From Candidatus Omnitrophota bacterium (GTDB lineage Bacteria; Omnitrophota; Gorgyraeia; Gygaellales; Profunditerraquicolaceae): DNA of 47,651 nucleotides. Positions within the stretch are counted from its first letter, which is position 1; every line of letters starts with the position of its first letter. Shown here in pieces: positions 37,350-45,534 of this stretch. The stretch lies in the NCBI GenBank assembly GCA_028715415.1, contig JAQURX010000003.1:1-47651 (forward strand), read 5' to 3'. A program made the position numbers and the translations under genes. The notes below the pieces were generated by a model. That model did not search any database. It saw only the letters and a list, made by a program, of their open reading frames with translations, and was not told where the DNA came from.

Positions 37350-37892
37350 ATGGCAGCAAAAAAAGAAATTATCTTAGGAGTTACCGGCAGTATTGCAATA
37401 TATAAGGCCTGTGAAATTGTCCGCCGGCTTAAAGAAAAGTCCTTTTCCGTAAACGTGGTTATGACTTCTTCTGCGCAAGAGTTAATTAGGCCGATTGTAT
37501 TCTCAAGTCTTTCGGGAAATAAAGTTTGTAGCGGAATGTTTGATGCTCAAGAAACCTGGGAGATAGAGCATGTTTCTTTGGCTGATAAAGCAGATTTAGT
37601 TTTGATTGCCCCGGCAACCAATAATATTATCGGGAAAATTGCTTCCGGGATCTGCGATGATCTTTTGACTTGTGTGGTGAGTGCTACGAAAGCCCCGGTT
37701 TTAATTTGTCCTGCGATGAACGCAAATATGTTTAATAATAAAATTACGCAGGATAATATCAAGAAGTTAAAAAGTCATGGTTATAAGTTCGTTGAACCAA
37801 AGAAAGGTAAACTTGTGTGCGGTAAGGTTGGCGTTGGCTGTTTAGCAGAGATTGAGCAGATAATCCAAGCAGTAGAAAATTTGGCGACGTAG
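37350..37892 (+). CDS. coaC: Phosphopantothenoylcysteine decarboxylase (CoaC only)
   Basis: The 180-residue flavoprotein decarboxylates phosphopantothenoylcysteine in CoA synthesis. It has ILGVTGSIAIYKA, IEHVSLADKADLVLIAPATNNIIGKIASG, CPAMNANM and GCLAEI. Most bacteria fuse it to CoaB, the synthetase half (about 400 residues in all); here the frame stops after CoaC, with its stop codon inside the tRNA-Cys gene. CoaB must be elsewhere or was lost. Confidence 0.92.
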   Translation: MAAKKEIILGVTGSIAIYKACEIVRRLKEKSFSVNVVMTSSAQELIRPIVFSSLSGNKVCSGMFDAQETWEIEHVSLADKADLVLIAPATNNIIGKIASGICDDLLTCVVSATKAPVLICPAMNANMFNNKITQDNIKKLKSHGYKFVEPKKGKLVCGKVGVGCLAEIEQIIQAVENLAT

Positions 37893-37957
37893 CCAAGTGG
37901 CAAGGCAGCTCTCTGCAAAAGAGCTATTCAGCGGTTCGAATCCGCTCGTCGCCTCCA
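37883..37957 (+). tRNA. tRNA-Cys(GCA)
   Basis: Acceptor GGCGACG pairs with CGTCGCC, with discriminator U and an encoded CCA (37955-37957). The anticodon loop CTGCAAA gives GCA. The T-arm GCGGTTCGAATCCGC is present. Its 5' 10 nt overlap the coaC 3' end. Confidence 0.95.
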
Positions 37958-37974
37958 TACTTTAAATTAAATTT

Positions 37975-38057
37975 GGGCAAGTGGTGGAATGGCATACACG
38001 ACAGACTTAAAATCTGTTGACCGCAAGGTTGTAAGGGTCCGACTCCCTTCTTGCCCA
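37975..38057 (+). tRNA. tRNA-Leu(TAA)
   Basis: Acceptor GGGCAAG pairs with CTTGCCC, with discriminator A. A long variable arm is present, and the anticodon loop CTTAAAA between ACAGA and TCTGT gives TAA. Confidence 0.95.
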
Positions 38058-38098
38058 TTAGTTTGCATTGACTCGTTAGATTGTGTGTATTGGTGCTC

Positions 38099-38213
38099 GG
38101 GCTCATAGCTCAGTCCCGCAAAAAACATGCGGGATTCCTCAGCCCCGCCGAAAGGCGCGTGGCTTCGTCATTGGTAAGAGGTGTTCGCTATGAGCAAAGT
38201 AGTGAAATGATTT
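38099..38213 (+). repeat. tRNA-Val 5' fragment and palindromic insert
   Basis: The first 16 nt of the downstream tRNA-Val (GGGCTCATAGCTCAGT) are repeated exactly at 38099-38114. They are followed by a CCCGC/GCGGG hairpin and a GCTATGAGC (38187-38195) complementary to GCTCATAGC. No full cloverleaf can be formed, so this looks like a duplicated tRNA start joined to a palindromic element. Confidence 0.65.
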
Positions 38214-38290
38214 GGGCTCATAGCTCAGTTGGTTAGAGCGTTGCGTTGACATCGCAAAGGTCTGAGGTTCAAGTCCTCATGGGCCCACCA
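38214..38290 (+). tRNA. tRNA-Val(GAC)
   Basis: Acceptor GGGCTCA pairs with TGGGCCC (one G-U), followed by A and an encoded CCA. The anticodon loop TTGACAT between TTGCG and CGCAA gives GAC. D- and T-arms are normal. Confidence 0.94.
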
Positions 38291-38307
38291 TTTTAAAGGA
38301 GAAGCTG

Positions 38308-39381
38308 ATGGAAACTACATTTGATTTAGGGCCGGTAAAAAGCCTTATGGATGATCCTCAGGTTTCCGAAATAATGGTTAATGGCGCAGGGAAGATTTTT
38401 GCCGAAAAAAACGGGAAAAAATCCCTGACCGACGCAAGGTTTTCGTCGGAAGAAGAGCTGGTTGCTTTTGTTCAGAAAATTTACGAGAGATTTGGTAAGA
38501 GGGTAAGTAAATATGTTCCATACGCGGATGTTTGTATGGATGATGGCACGCGTATCAATGCAATTATTCCGCCGATGTCCAGATTTGGGACATCCTTGAC
38601 ATTTAGAAAATTCTCCAAAGACATAAGGATGCTGGAGGATTTAATTAGGAATGAAACCATCACTGAGAGGGCGGCCGAATTTTTAATCGCTTGTATCAAG
38701 GGAAAGGTGAATATTATTTTTTCCGGCGGCACCTCAACCGGAAAGACGACACTGCTGCAGATGCTTTCGCGTTATTTCGGAGAAGGCGAAAGAGTAATAA
38801 CTATTGAAGATGCGGCAGAATTAAAATTAGACCAGGAGAACCTGATTTCATTGGAAACAAGAGTCCCCGATGAAACTGAAAAAGGGGAAGTTACGCTGCG
38901 CGATTTAATCCGCAACTCTCTTCGTATGTCTCCTGACAGGTTGGTCATCGGTGAAGTTAGAGGCGCAGAGGCAATTGATCTTTTACAGGCTATGGCAACC
39001 GGGCACAAAGGGGCAATAGGCGTTATCCATGGAAATTCTCCGAAAGATATCGTCTCTCGGCTTGAAACAATGGTGCTCATGTCGGGGATTCAGCTTCCTC
39101 TTTGGCAGGTAAGAAAAATTATTGCTTCAACTATAAATTTAATTGTGCATCACGAACGCCTTCAGGATGGAAGCCGTAAAGTAACTTATATTACTGAGGT
39201 GCGAGGTTTAGAGAAAGAAGAAGTCATATTAAACGATTTGTTCACGTTTAATTTGGAAAAAGTTGATGAGAATGGAAAAGTTATTGGTAAATTGAAACCT
39301 TCATTAAGATACTATCCTTTATTTTATCAGCGATTCCGAAAAATGGGATTGTTAGACGATAAGACGTTTGTAAGCGAGTAA
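38308..39381 (+). CDS. CpaF/VirB11-type secretion ATPase
   Basis: The 357-residue AAA-like ATPase of the type II/IV secretion superfamily. It has an N-terminal domain (DPQVSEIMVNG, DGTRINAIIPP, TFRKF), Walker A GGTSTGKT (140-147), an Asp box (ITIEDAAELKL), Walker B RLVIGEVRG and the His box ATGHKGAIGVIHGNSP. Such proteins power tad pili or related machines. No other pilus gene is beside it; it sits alone between tRNA-Val and thrS. Confidence 0.9.
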   Translation: METTFDLGPVKSLMDDPQVSEIMVNGAGKIFAEKNGKKSLTDARFSSEEELVAFVQKIYERFGKRVSKYVPYADVCMDDGTRINAIIPPMSRFGTSLTFRKFSKDIRMLEDLIRNETITERAAEFLIACIKGKVNIIFSGGTSTGKTTLLQMLSRYFGEGERVITIEDAAELKLDQENLISLETRVPDETEKGEVTLRDLIRNSLRMSPDRLVIGEVRGAEAIDLLQAMATGHKGAIGVIHGNSPKDIVSRLETMVLMSGIQLPLWQVRKIIASTINLIVHHERLQDGSRKVTYITEVRGLEKEEVILNDLFTFNLEKVDENGKVIGKLKPSLRYYPLFYQRFRKMGLLDDKTFVSE

Positions 39382-39387
39382 AAAATT

Positions 39388-41106
39388 ATGGATCTAGATA
39401 TTTTAAGGCATTCTTGTTCGCATGTCATGGCTGAGGCGGTAAAATCAATCTGGCCTGAAGTAAAATTAGGTATCGGGCCTTCTATTGAAGATGGCTTCTA
39501 TTATGATTTTGATAAAAAAGAGCCTTTCACCGACGCTGACCTTGCAGCGATTGAGAAAAAAATGCGCGAGATTATTTCTAAGGATGAGCCTTTTACGCGG
39601 GAAGAATTAAATAAGCAAGAGGCGGTAGATTTGTTTTCCAAATTAAAAGAAGATTACAAAATAGATTTGATAAAAAATCTTGCAGATGAAAAGGTTTCTA
39701 TATATAAAACCGGGGTTAATTTTATTGATCTTTGCCGCGGCCCGCATGTTGAGTCAACGGGAAAATTAAAAGCCTTTAAATTATTATCAGTTGCCGGAGC
39801 CTACTGGCATGGGATAGAAACAAATCCAATGCTGCAGAGAATTTACGGGACTTGTTTTGAAACCCAAGGCGAGTTGGACAATCACCTTGCAAATCTTGAA
39901 GAAGCAAAACTAAGAGACCATAGAAAATTAGGGCCGGCTTTGGAACTTTTTGATATTTATCATGAAGAAGCAGGAGCCGGGCTTGTCTTTTATCATCCCA
40001 AGGGCGCAATCTTACGCAAGATTGTCGAGGATTATGAAAAAAATGAACATTTAAAGCGCGGCTACCAACTGGTAGTAACTCCGCATATTATGCAAGCTGA
40101 GCTTTGGAAAACAAGCGGGCACTATGATTATTACAAAGAGAATATGTATACGCTTAAGGTTGATGATAAAGAGTTTGTTTTAAAGCCGATGAATTGCCCG
40201 GGGCATATCCTGATATATAAATCAAAATTAAGAAGTTATAAAGATTTGCCGATAAGATTATTTGAATTGGGTACGGTTTACCGCCATGAAAAAGCAGGTG
40301 TGTTGCATGGCATGTTGCGAGTGCGCGGATTTACACAGGATGACGCCCACATCTTTTGTCTTCCCGAGCAAGTACGCGATGAAATCAAAAAAGTTATAGA
40401 TTTTGTTTTTGATACGATGAAAGTCTTTGGTTTTAATGATGTCGGGATTGAATTAAGCACACGCCCGGAAAAATACATCGGTTCTCTTGAAGACTGGAAA
40501 ATGGCGACAGATGCCTTGGAAGATTCCTTAAAAGACAAAGGCCTGAAATATGATATCAATGAGGGCGATGGCGCTTTTTACGGCCCCAAGATAGATATAA
40601 AATTAAAAGATGCCTTAAAAAGGTCATGGCAGTGCGCAACCATTCAGTGTGATTTTGCGCTTCCTAAGAGATTTAATCTGACATATATTGATGCGCAAGG
40701 AAAAGAACAGCAACCGATAATGCTGCATCGGGTTTTGTTGGGAAGTGTTGAGCGTTTTATCGGGGCTTTGGTTGAGCATTACAAGGGAGAATTTCCTTTA
40801 TGGCTTGCACCTGTTCAAGTTTTAGTCGTCCCTGTTAAAGAATCGGCTTTTGAATACGCAACAAAAATCAAAAATGTATTAGAAGAAAATTCATTCCGGG
40901 TGGAAATCGACAGTCGTAATGAAACTCTTGATAAAAGGATTAGAAATGCCGAGCTAAACAAGATTCCTTATTGTTTAGTTGTGGGGGATCGCGAGGCTAA
41001 GGCAGAAAATGTGTCAGTGAGGAAAAAGGGCAAAGGGGATTTGGGTGTTATGCCTTTTGATAGTTTTGTAAAGCAAATTAAAGAAGAGGTTTCTTTAAAA
41101 AAGTAA
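39388..41106 (+). CDS. thrS: Threonyl-tRNA synthetase (no TGS domain)
   Basis: Charges tRNA-Thr. The 572 residues start directly at the editing-like N2 domain (HSCSHVMAEAVKSIWPEVKLGIGPSIEDGFYYDFD), so the usual N-terminal TGS domain (about 60 residues) is missing. The class II core has MNCPGH (zinc Cys), ELGTVYRHEKAGVLHGMLRVRGFTQDDAHIFC and HRVLLGSVERF, followed by the anticodon domain. It begins the thrS-infC-rpmI-rplT-pheST cluster. Confidence 0.96.
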   Translation: MDLDILRHSCSHVMAEAVKSIWPEVKLGIGPSIEDGFYYDFDKKEPFTDADLAAIEKKMREIISKDEPFTREELNKQEAVDLFSKLKEDYKIDLIKNLADEKVSIYKTGVNFIDLCRGPHVESTGKLKAFKLLSVAGAYWHGIETNPMLQRIYGTCFETQGELDNHLANLEEAKLRDHRKLGPALELFDIYHEEAGAGLVFYHPKGAILRKIVEDYEKNEHLKRGYQLVVTPHIMQAELWKTSGHYDYYKENMYTLKVDDKEFVLKPMNCPGHILIYKSKLRSYKDLPIRLFELGTVYRHEKAGVLHGMLRVRGFTQDDAHIFCLPEQVRDEIKKVIDFVFDTMKVFGFNDVGIELSTRPEKYIGSLEDWKMATDALEDSLKDKGLKYDINEGDGAFYGPKIDIKLKDALKRSWQCATIQCDFALPKRFNLTYIDAQGKEQQPIMLHRVLLGSVERFIGALVEHYKGEFPLWLAPVQVLVVPVKESAFEYATKIKNVLEENSFRVEIDSRNETLDKRIRNAELNKIPYCLVVGDREAKAENVSVRKKGKGDLGVMPFDSFVKQIKEEVSLKK

Positions 41107-41143
41107 TTTAAATTTGGCCACAGTAATTTATAAACAATAAGAA

Positions 41144-41193
41144 GCACCTTGCCATATCGGATTGGCAAGTGTGCATTTCTATGCAAGGAGGTG
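41144..41193 (+). promoter_or_regulatory. infC leader with two alternative hairpins
   Basis: GCAC plus CTTGCC (41144-41153) pair with GGCAAG and GTGC (41164-41174) in one hairpin with a bulged T. The same CACCTTGC can instead pair with GCAA and GGTG (41183-41193), burying the AAGGAGGT Shine-Dalgarno. The two folds exclude each other, a plausible translational switch, here read from sequence only. Confidence 0.5.
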
Positions 41194-41199
41194 GTTGCT

Positions 41200-41706
41200 A
41201 TAAATAAGTATATCCGCATTAATGAAAGGATTCGCGTTCCGCAGGTCAGGCTTATCGGCCCTGATGGGAATCAATTTGGGGTAGTGATGATTCAAAGAGC
41301 CCTGGAGCTTGCTAATGAATATGAGTTAGATTTAGTTGAGGTGGCTCCCACTGCTAATCCTCCGGTCTGCCGCATCATTGATTTTAGCAAATTCAAGTAT
41401 GACCAGGAGAAAAAAGAACGCGAGGCCAAGAAACATCAAAAACACGGCCGTCTAAAAGAAATCCGCCTTAAGCCCAATATTGATGAACATGATTTTGCAA
41501 CTAAAGTAAAACAAGCAACAACTTTCTTGAAAAAAGGGGATAAGGTTAAGATAAATCTTTTTTTCCGCGGGCGCCAGATGGAACATTTGGACATAGGAAA
41601 AAAAGTTCTAGATAAATTTGTTAGTGATGCACAGGATGATGGGTTATTAGAAAAAGGCCCAATGCTTGAAGGAAGAGTTATGATGGTGGTAATCTCACCA
41701 AAATAA
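41200..41706 (+). CDS. infC: Translation initiation factor IF-3, AUA start
   Basis: IF-3 proofreads start codons and splits ribosomes. The 168 residues have NKYIRINERIRVPQVRLIGPDG at the N-terminus and VEVAPTANPPVCRIIDFSKFKYDQ and LKEIRLKPNIDEHDF downstream. The perfect AAGGAGGT (41185-41192) lies 7 nt before an ATA codon; no ATG, GTG or TTG fits at that spacing. The in-frame ATG at 41149 would add 17 atypical residues and lacks a ribosome site. A rare start codon for infC is known from E. coli (AUU) and permits IF-3 autoregulation. Confidence 0.9.
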   Translation: MNKYIRINERIRVPQVRLIGPDGNQFGVVMIQRALELANEYELDLVEVAPTANPPVCRIIDFSKFKYDQEKKEREAKKHQKHGRLKEIRLKPNIDEHDFATKVKQATTFLKKGDKVKINLFFRGRQMEHLDIGKKVLDKFVSDAQDDGLLEKGPMLEGRVMMVVISPK

Positions 41707-41727
41707 TCTAAAATTACGGAGTAAAAA

Positions 41728-41925
41728 ATGGCAAAACTAAAAACAAAAAAGGGAGTTGCTAAACGCTTTAAGTTAACAAAAAAAAGAAAAATCAAGTTTA
41801 CACCGGGAGGTAAATCCCATCTTATGACCAGCAAGACTACAAAAAGGCTGCGCAGGATAAGGCGGGCAAAGGTGTTAAATGACAAAAAAGAAAAGAATCT
41901 AAAAAGGATGCTGCCTTACGGTTAA
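41728..41925 (+). CDS. rpmI: Ribosomal protein L35
   Basis: The 65-residue basic protein MAKLKTKKGVAKRFKLTKK through GKSHLMTSKTTKRLRRIRR matches L35. It follows infC by 21 nt, in the E. coli order. Confidence 0.96.
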   Translation: MAKLKTKKGVAKRFKLTKKRKIKFTPGGKSHLMTSKTTKRLRRIRRAKVLNDKKEKNLKRMLPYG

Positions 41926-41932
41926 TTAGAAC

Positions 41933-41958
41933 CCCTGTTCCTATCTGATGGAACAGGG
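41933..41958 (+). promoter_or_regulatory. Hairpin between rpmI and rplT
   Basis: CCCTGTTCC and GGAACAGGG form a perfect 9-bp stem with an 8-nt loop just before the rplT ribosome site (AAAAGGAG). It could be a processing or L20 feedback element. No U-tract follows, so it is not a terminator. Confidence 0.5.
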
Positions 41959-41990
41959 TGAGCTTGTGCTCAAAAGGAGAGTTAAGTAAA

Positions 41991-42341
41991 ATGGCAAAAA
42001 TTAAACATAGTGTTGCAACAAGAAAAAGAAAGAAGAAGGTATTAAAGCAGGCTAAAGGCTTTTGGCTTGACCGTAGTAAGCAATTCCAGCAAGCAAGGCG
42101 TGCTTTATTGCATGCGCTCAAATATTCTTATCGCGACAGGCGTGTAAAGAAAAGAGAATTCCGTGCTTTGTGGATTGCGCGTATTAATGCAGCCTGCAGG
42201 CTGGAAGGCATTTCTTACAGCGTCTTCATGAACGGCCTTAAAAAAGCAAAGATTGTACTAGACAGAAAAGTCCTTGCTGATTTGGCAGTTAAAGATGCAG
42301 CGGTATTTAAGAAATTAGTTGAGTTGGTTAAGGCGAAATAG
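41991..42341 (+). CDS. rplT: Ribosomal protein L20
   Basis: The 116-residue basic protein from ATG 41991 ([19 protein letters not shown]) includes [15 protein letters not shown] and [19 protein letters not shown], matching L20. The AAAAGGAG site supports this start; an in-frame ATG 11 codons upstream (41958) is less likely. In E. coli, L20 represses its own operon. Confidence 0.95.
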   Translation: MAKIKHSVATRKRKKKVLKQAKGFWLDRSKQFQQARRALLHALKYSYRDRRVKKREFRALWIARINAACRLEGISYSVFMNGLKKAKIVLDRKVLADLAVKDAAVFKKLVELVKAK

Positions 42342-42360
42342 TTACCGTGTCGTCACCGAT

Positions 42361-42386
42361 GTAGCCGCCATTTAAATGGCGGCTAC
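42361..42386. repeat. Perfect 26-bp palindrome before pheS
   Basis: GTAGCCGCCATTT and its exact reverse complement form a 13-bp stem with no loop, in the 57-bp rplT-pheS gap. It lacks a U-tract, so it may be a REP-like palindrome or a read-through or processing element. Confidence 0.6.
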
Positions 42387-42398
42387 AATAATAAATAA

Positions 42399-43421
42399 AT
42401 GCCTAATATTAATATTGAGGAAATTAAATCCGTTTTAGCGCAGGAAATCAAAGATTCCAATTCTGCGCAGGATTTAGAAGCATTGCGCATTAAATACCTC
42501 GGAAGAAAGGGAGTTGTTGCCCAATTGATGAGCCAGATTCCCGGCCTGCCGCAGGAAGAGCGCGTTTCTTTTGGCCAAACAGCCAACGCACTAAAGAATT
42601 TTGCCGCCTCGCTCATTGATGAAAAAAATAAATCAATAAATGCAAGCAATTCTGGAGCTACGGTAAGTTCATTTGATATTGGAATGCCTGGTATTGCGCA
42701 AGAATTGGGCCAGTTGCATCCCATTACTCAAATCATTGATGAGATCTGTAAAATTTTTACCCGGATGGGTTTTTCTATTGTAGAAGGCCCTGAGATTGAA
42801 ACCGAGTATAATAATTTTACGGGCTTAAATATCCCGCTTGACCATCCCTCACGCGATGCATTTGATACTTTTTATCTCAAAGACACCCCACATTTATTGT
42901 TGCGCAGCCATACTTCGCCGGTCCAGATCCGCGCTATGAAAAAATATAAGCCGCCTTTGGCAATCGTTGTCCCGGGGAGAGTTTATCGTCCGGATGCCAC
43001 AGATGCAAGCCACCTTTTCATGTTTAATCAAGTAGAGGGTTTTGTTGTTGATGAAAATATTACCTTTGCGGATTTAAAAGGGACTCTTGAAACTTTTGCA
43101 AAAGCGGTTTTTGGGGAAGATATTAAGATGCGCTTTAGGCCGCACTTTTTCCCTTTTACCGAGCCATCAGCAGAGGTGGATATCTCTTGTGTAATCTGCA
43201 AAGGGAAAGGTTGTTCGTCTTGCGGGAGAAAAGGATGGCTTGAGATTTTGGGCAGCGGCATGATTCACCCCAATGTATTTAAGCACGTTGGGTATGACCC
43301 GAAAAAATATACAGGTTTTGCTTTTGGCATGGGGATAGAAAGAATCGCAATGCTAAAATATGGGATAAAAGATATAAGATTGTTTTGTGAAAACGACCTA
43401 AGATTTTTGAAGCAATTTTAA
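42399..43421 (+). CDS. pheS: Phenylalanyl-tRNA synthetase alpha subunit
   Basis: The catalytic alpha subunit. The 340 residues have an N-terminal coiled coil, HPITQIIDEICKIF, GPEIETEYNNF, LRSHTSPVQIRAM (motif 2 region), and the C-terminal FGMGIERIAMLKYGI (motif 3). A four-Cys cluster (CVICKGKGCSSCG) is present in the middle of the catalytic domain. pheT follows after 3 nt. Confidence 0.97.
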   Translation: MPNINIEEIKSVLAQEIKDSNSAQDLEALRIKYLGRKGVVAQLMSQIPGLPQEERVSFGQTANALKNFAASLIDEKNKSINASNSGATVSSFDIGMPGIAQELGQLHPITQIIDEICKIFTRMGFSIVEGPEIETEYNNFTGLNIPLDHPSRDAFDTFYLKDTPHLLLRSHTSPVQIRAMKKYKPPLAIVVPGRVYRPDATDASHLFMFNQVEGFVVDENITFADLKGTLETFAKAVFGEDIKMRFRPHFFPFTEPSAEVDISCVICKGKGCSSCGRKGWLEILGSGMIHPNVFKHVGYDPKKYTGFAFGMGIERIAMLKYGIKDIRLFCENDLRFLKQF

Positions 43422-43424
43422 ATT

Positions 43425-45461
43425 ATGAAATTTACTTACAGTTGGTTAAAAGATTTTGTAGAAGTTAAGATTCCCGCCCGTTCTTTGGCTGATAAGCTTA
43501 CTATGGCAGGGCTCGAGGTAACTTCATTAGAAGAGAAAGACGGAGATTTTGTTTTTGAGATTGAGATTACTTCAAATCGTCCTGACTGGCTAAGCGTTGT
43601 AGGTATTGCCAGAGAAGTAGCGGCGATAACTGGAAGTAAAATAAAAGTTTCAAGTTGCAAGTTTCAAGTGTCAAGCCGAAAGCCGTCAAAAAATACCGGA
43701 ATAGAAATTAAAATAGAAGACAAGAAGGATTGTTCTCTCTATACAGCTAAAATAATTAGAGATGTTTTGGTTGGGCCGTCTCCTGAATGGCTTAAGAAAA
43801 GATTGGAGCTTATCGGTTGCCGCAGTATCAATAATGTAGTAGACATCACAAATTATGTATTGTTTACTTTTGGCGAGCCGCTACACGCTTTTGATCTCGA
43901 TAAATTAAATACCGATTCAATAAACATAAGAAGGGCAAGGGCCGGAGAAAAGATTACTACTATAGATGAAAAGGAAAGAATCCTTGATGAGGGCGTTTTG
44001 GTTATCGCTGATAAAACTAAGCCGGTGGCTATCGCAGGTGTCATGGGTGGAAAAGATACAGAAGTTACAGAGTTAACAAAGAATATCTTATTAGAAGCAG
44101 CAATATTTAATCCGGTTGTAATAAGAAGGGCAAGGCAGAAATTTGGCATTCAAACAGATTCTTCGTATCGTTTTGAAAGAGGCATTGATGCCAGGGTTGC
44201 CATAGAAGCTTCTTGGCAGGCTTTGGGTTTAATTGAGAGCCTGGCTTGCGGAAAATTATCCGGTGAGAAATCAATAGGAACAGTAAGGGATTCTAAGAAA
44301 ATTATCAGCCTTAATTTGTTATCAATAAATAAAATTTTAGGCAAGGCAGTGCCCTGCGCAAAAATAAAAAACAGTTTACAGCATTTAGGTTTCAAGGTAG
44401 CAACTAAGTCAAAAGATAAATTTACAGTTACAATCCCTTCATTTAGGCAGGATGTTTCAGGAGAGATTGATTTGATTGAAGAGGTTGCGCGTATAACAGG
44501 TTATGAATCTCTTCCTGTCAGCCTTCCATCTGTTAGGCATAAGCTAAACATTGAAAACACAAAGGATTTAGCTTCTCAGATAAAAAATTTACTTATCGGT
44601 TTAGGCCTTAGCGAGGTTATAACTTATAGTCTTATAGATAGGCTTTCTCTGGATGGATTCAATTTAAATTTTTCCTCTCCAGTTGAAGTGCAAAATCCTT
44701 TAAGTAAAGAGCAGGAGGTTTTAAGGCCGACGCTTATTCCTTCCCTTAGCAAATGCGTAGCTTATAACTTAAATCAAAAACAGAGCCTTGTGAACATATT
44801 TGAAATCGCCAAAGTTTTTCTTAAAAGACAAAATTCTCTTCCGATTGAAGAGTTGGTCTTAAGTATTGCTTTATGCGGCCAAAAATCAGCGCTTTTAGAG
44901 AACGGATTGGTAAAGGATGAGATGACCCCTTTGCATTTAAAAGGGATTTTAGAAAATGTTTTTAAGTCTCTGGGGATAACTAAATATAGTTTTGATTCCA
45001 TAAATGCATTTTGCGTATCGGTGCGCGTAGGAGATGATGTGGTAGGAATGCTGGCGAAGTTGCAAAAAAGCACTTTAAATATGCTGGATATAAAGAATAG
45101 AGATTTAATCGTGTCTGAGATAAACTTAGAAAAGGTTTTAAAACACGCAAATTTAAAAAAACAATTTACCCCGCTTTCTTTTTACCCGGCGATCTTAAGA
45201 GACATAAGCCTTTTACTTAAGGAAGATATCAAGATTGATGATGTGTATAGCATAGTCAGAGAAAATGCGGGTAATTTGCTAAACCAGGTTAAAGTGGTGG
45301 ATTTTTATAAAGGTAAGCAGATTCCTGCGGGTTTCAAAAGTTTGACTATTTCTTGTCAATATCGTTTGGAAGAACGAACTTTAACTGAAGCAGAAGTTGA
45401 TCCGAAGCACGCTGTGGTTTTAAGTGCGCTCACAGAGAAGTTAGGCGCAAAAATCCGTTAG
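43425..45461 (+). CDS. pheT: Phenylalanyl-tRNA synthetase beta subunit (no OB domain)
   Basis: The beta subunit (678 residues, against about 790 usual). The N-terminal KFTYSWLKDFVEVK passes directly to EEKDGDFVFEIEITSNRPDWLSVVGIARE, so the EMAP/OB tRNA-binding domain of about 110 residues (normally after residue 40) is missing. The B3/B4 editing region (HAFDLDKL), B5, and C-terminal ferredoxin-fold anticodon domain (FYPAILRDISLLL) remain. A 28-bp heptamer array (43647-43674) encodes KVSSCKFQVSSR in a loop after the ITGSK segment. Confidence 0.96.
   Translation: MKFTYSWLKDFVEVKIPARSLADKLTMAGLEVTSLEEKDGDFVFEIEITSNRPDWLSVVGIAREVAAITGSKIKVSSCKFQVSSRKPSKNTGIEIKIEDKKDCSLYTAKIIRDVLVGPSPEWLKKRLELIGCRSINNVVDITNYVLFTFGEPLHAFDLDKLNTDSINIRRARAGEKITTIDEKERILDEGVLVIADKTKPVAIAGVMGGKDTEVTELTKNILLEAAIFNPVVIRRARQKFGIQTDSSYRFERGIDARVAIEASWQALGLIESLACGKLSGEKSIGTVRDSKKIISLNLLSINKILGKAVPCAKIKNSLQHLGFKVATKSKDKFTVTIPSFRQDVSGEIDLIEEVARITGYESLPVSLPSVRHKLNIENTKDLASQIKNLLIGLGLSEVITYSLIDRLSLDGFNLNFSSPVEVQNPLSKEQEVLRPTLIPSLSKCVAYNLNQKQSLVNIFEIAKVFLKRQNSLPIEELVLSIALCGQKSALLENGLVKDEMTPLHLKGILENVFKSLGITKYSFDSINAFCVSVRVGDDVVGMLAKLQKSTLNMLDIKNRDLIVSEINLEKVLKHANLKKQFTPLSFYPAILRDISLLLKEDIKIDDVYSIVRENAGNLLNQVKVVDFYKGKQIPAGFKSLTISCQYRLEERTLTEAEVDPKHAVVLSALTEKLGAKIR
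43647..43674. repeat. Heptamer array inside pheT (4 units)
   Basis: Four units: GTTTCAA, GTTGCAA, GTTTCAA, GTGTCAA. The unit family is the same as in pyrK and pyrD, 36 kb away and across the origin. Confidence 0.85.
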
Positions 45462-45487
45462 GTTTCCCGCGCATCTTTAGGGGAGAG

Positions 45488-45516
45488 TTGAATTCGGTTT
45501 TGACATGTGTTATACT
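45488..45516 (+). promoter_or_regulatory. Promoter upstream of candidate 6S RNA
   Basis: TTGAAT (45488-45493) and TATACT (45511-45516) are separated by 17 nt. Transcription would start near 45523, just before the structured RNA. Confidence 0.65.
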
Positions 45517-45534
45517 TCATTTGTAAGAAGAGGT

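Noticed and set aside
38099-38170. Second complete tRNA gene
   Set aside because: Only the acceptor 5' strand and part of the D-arm are present; no anticodon or T-arm can be formed.
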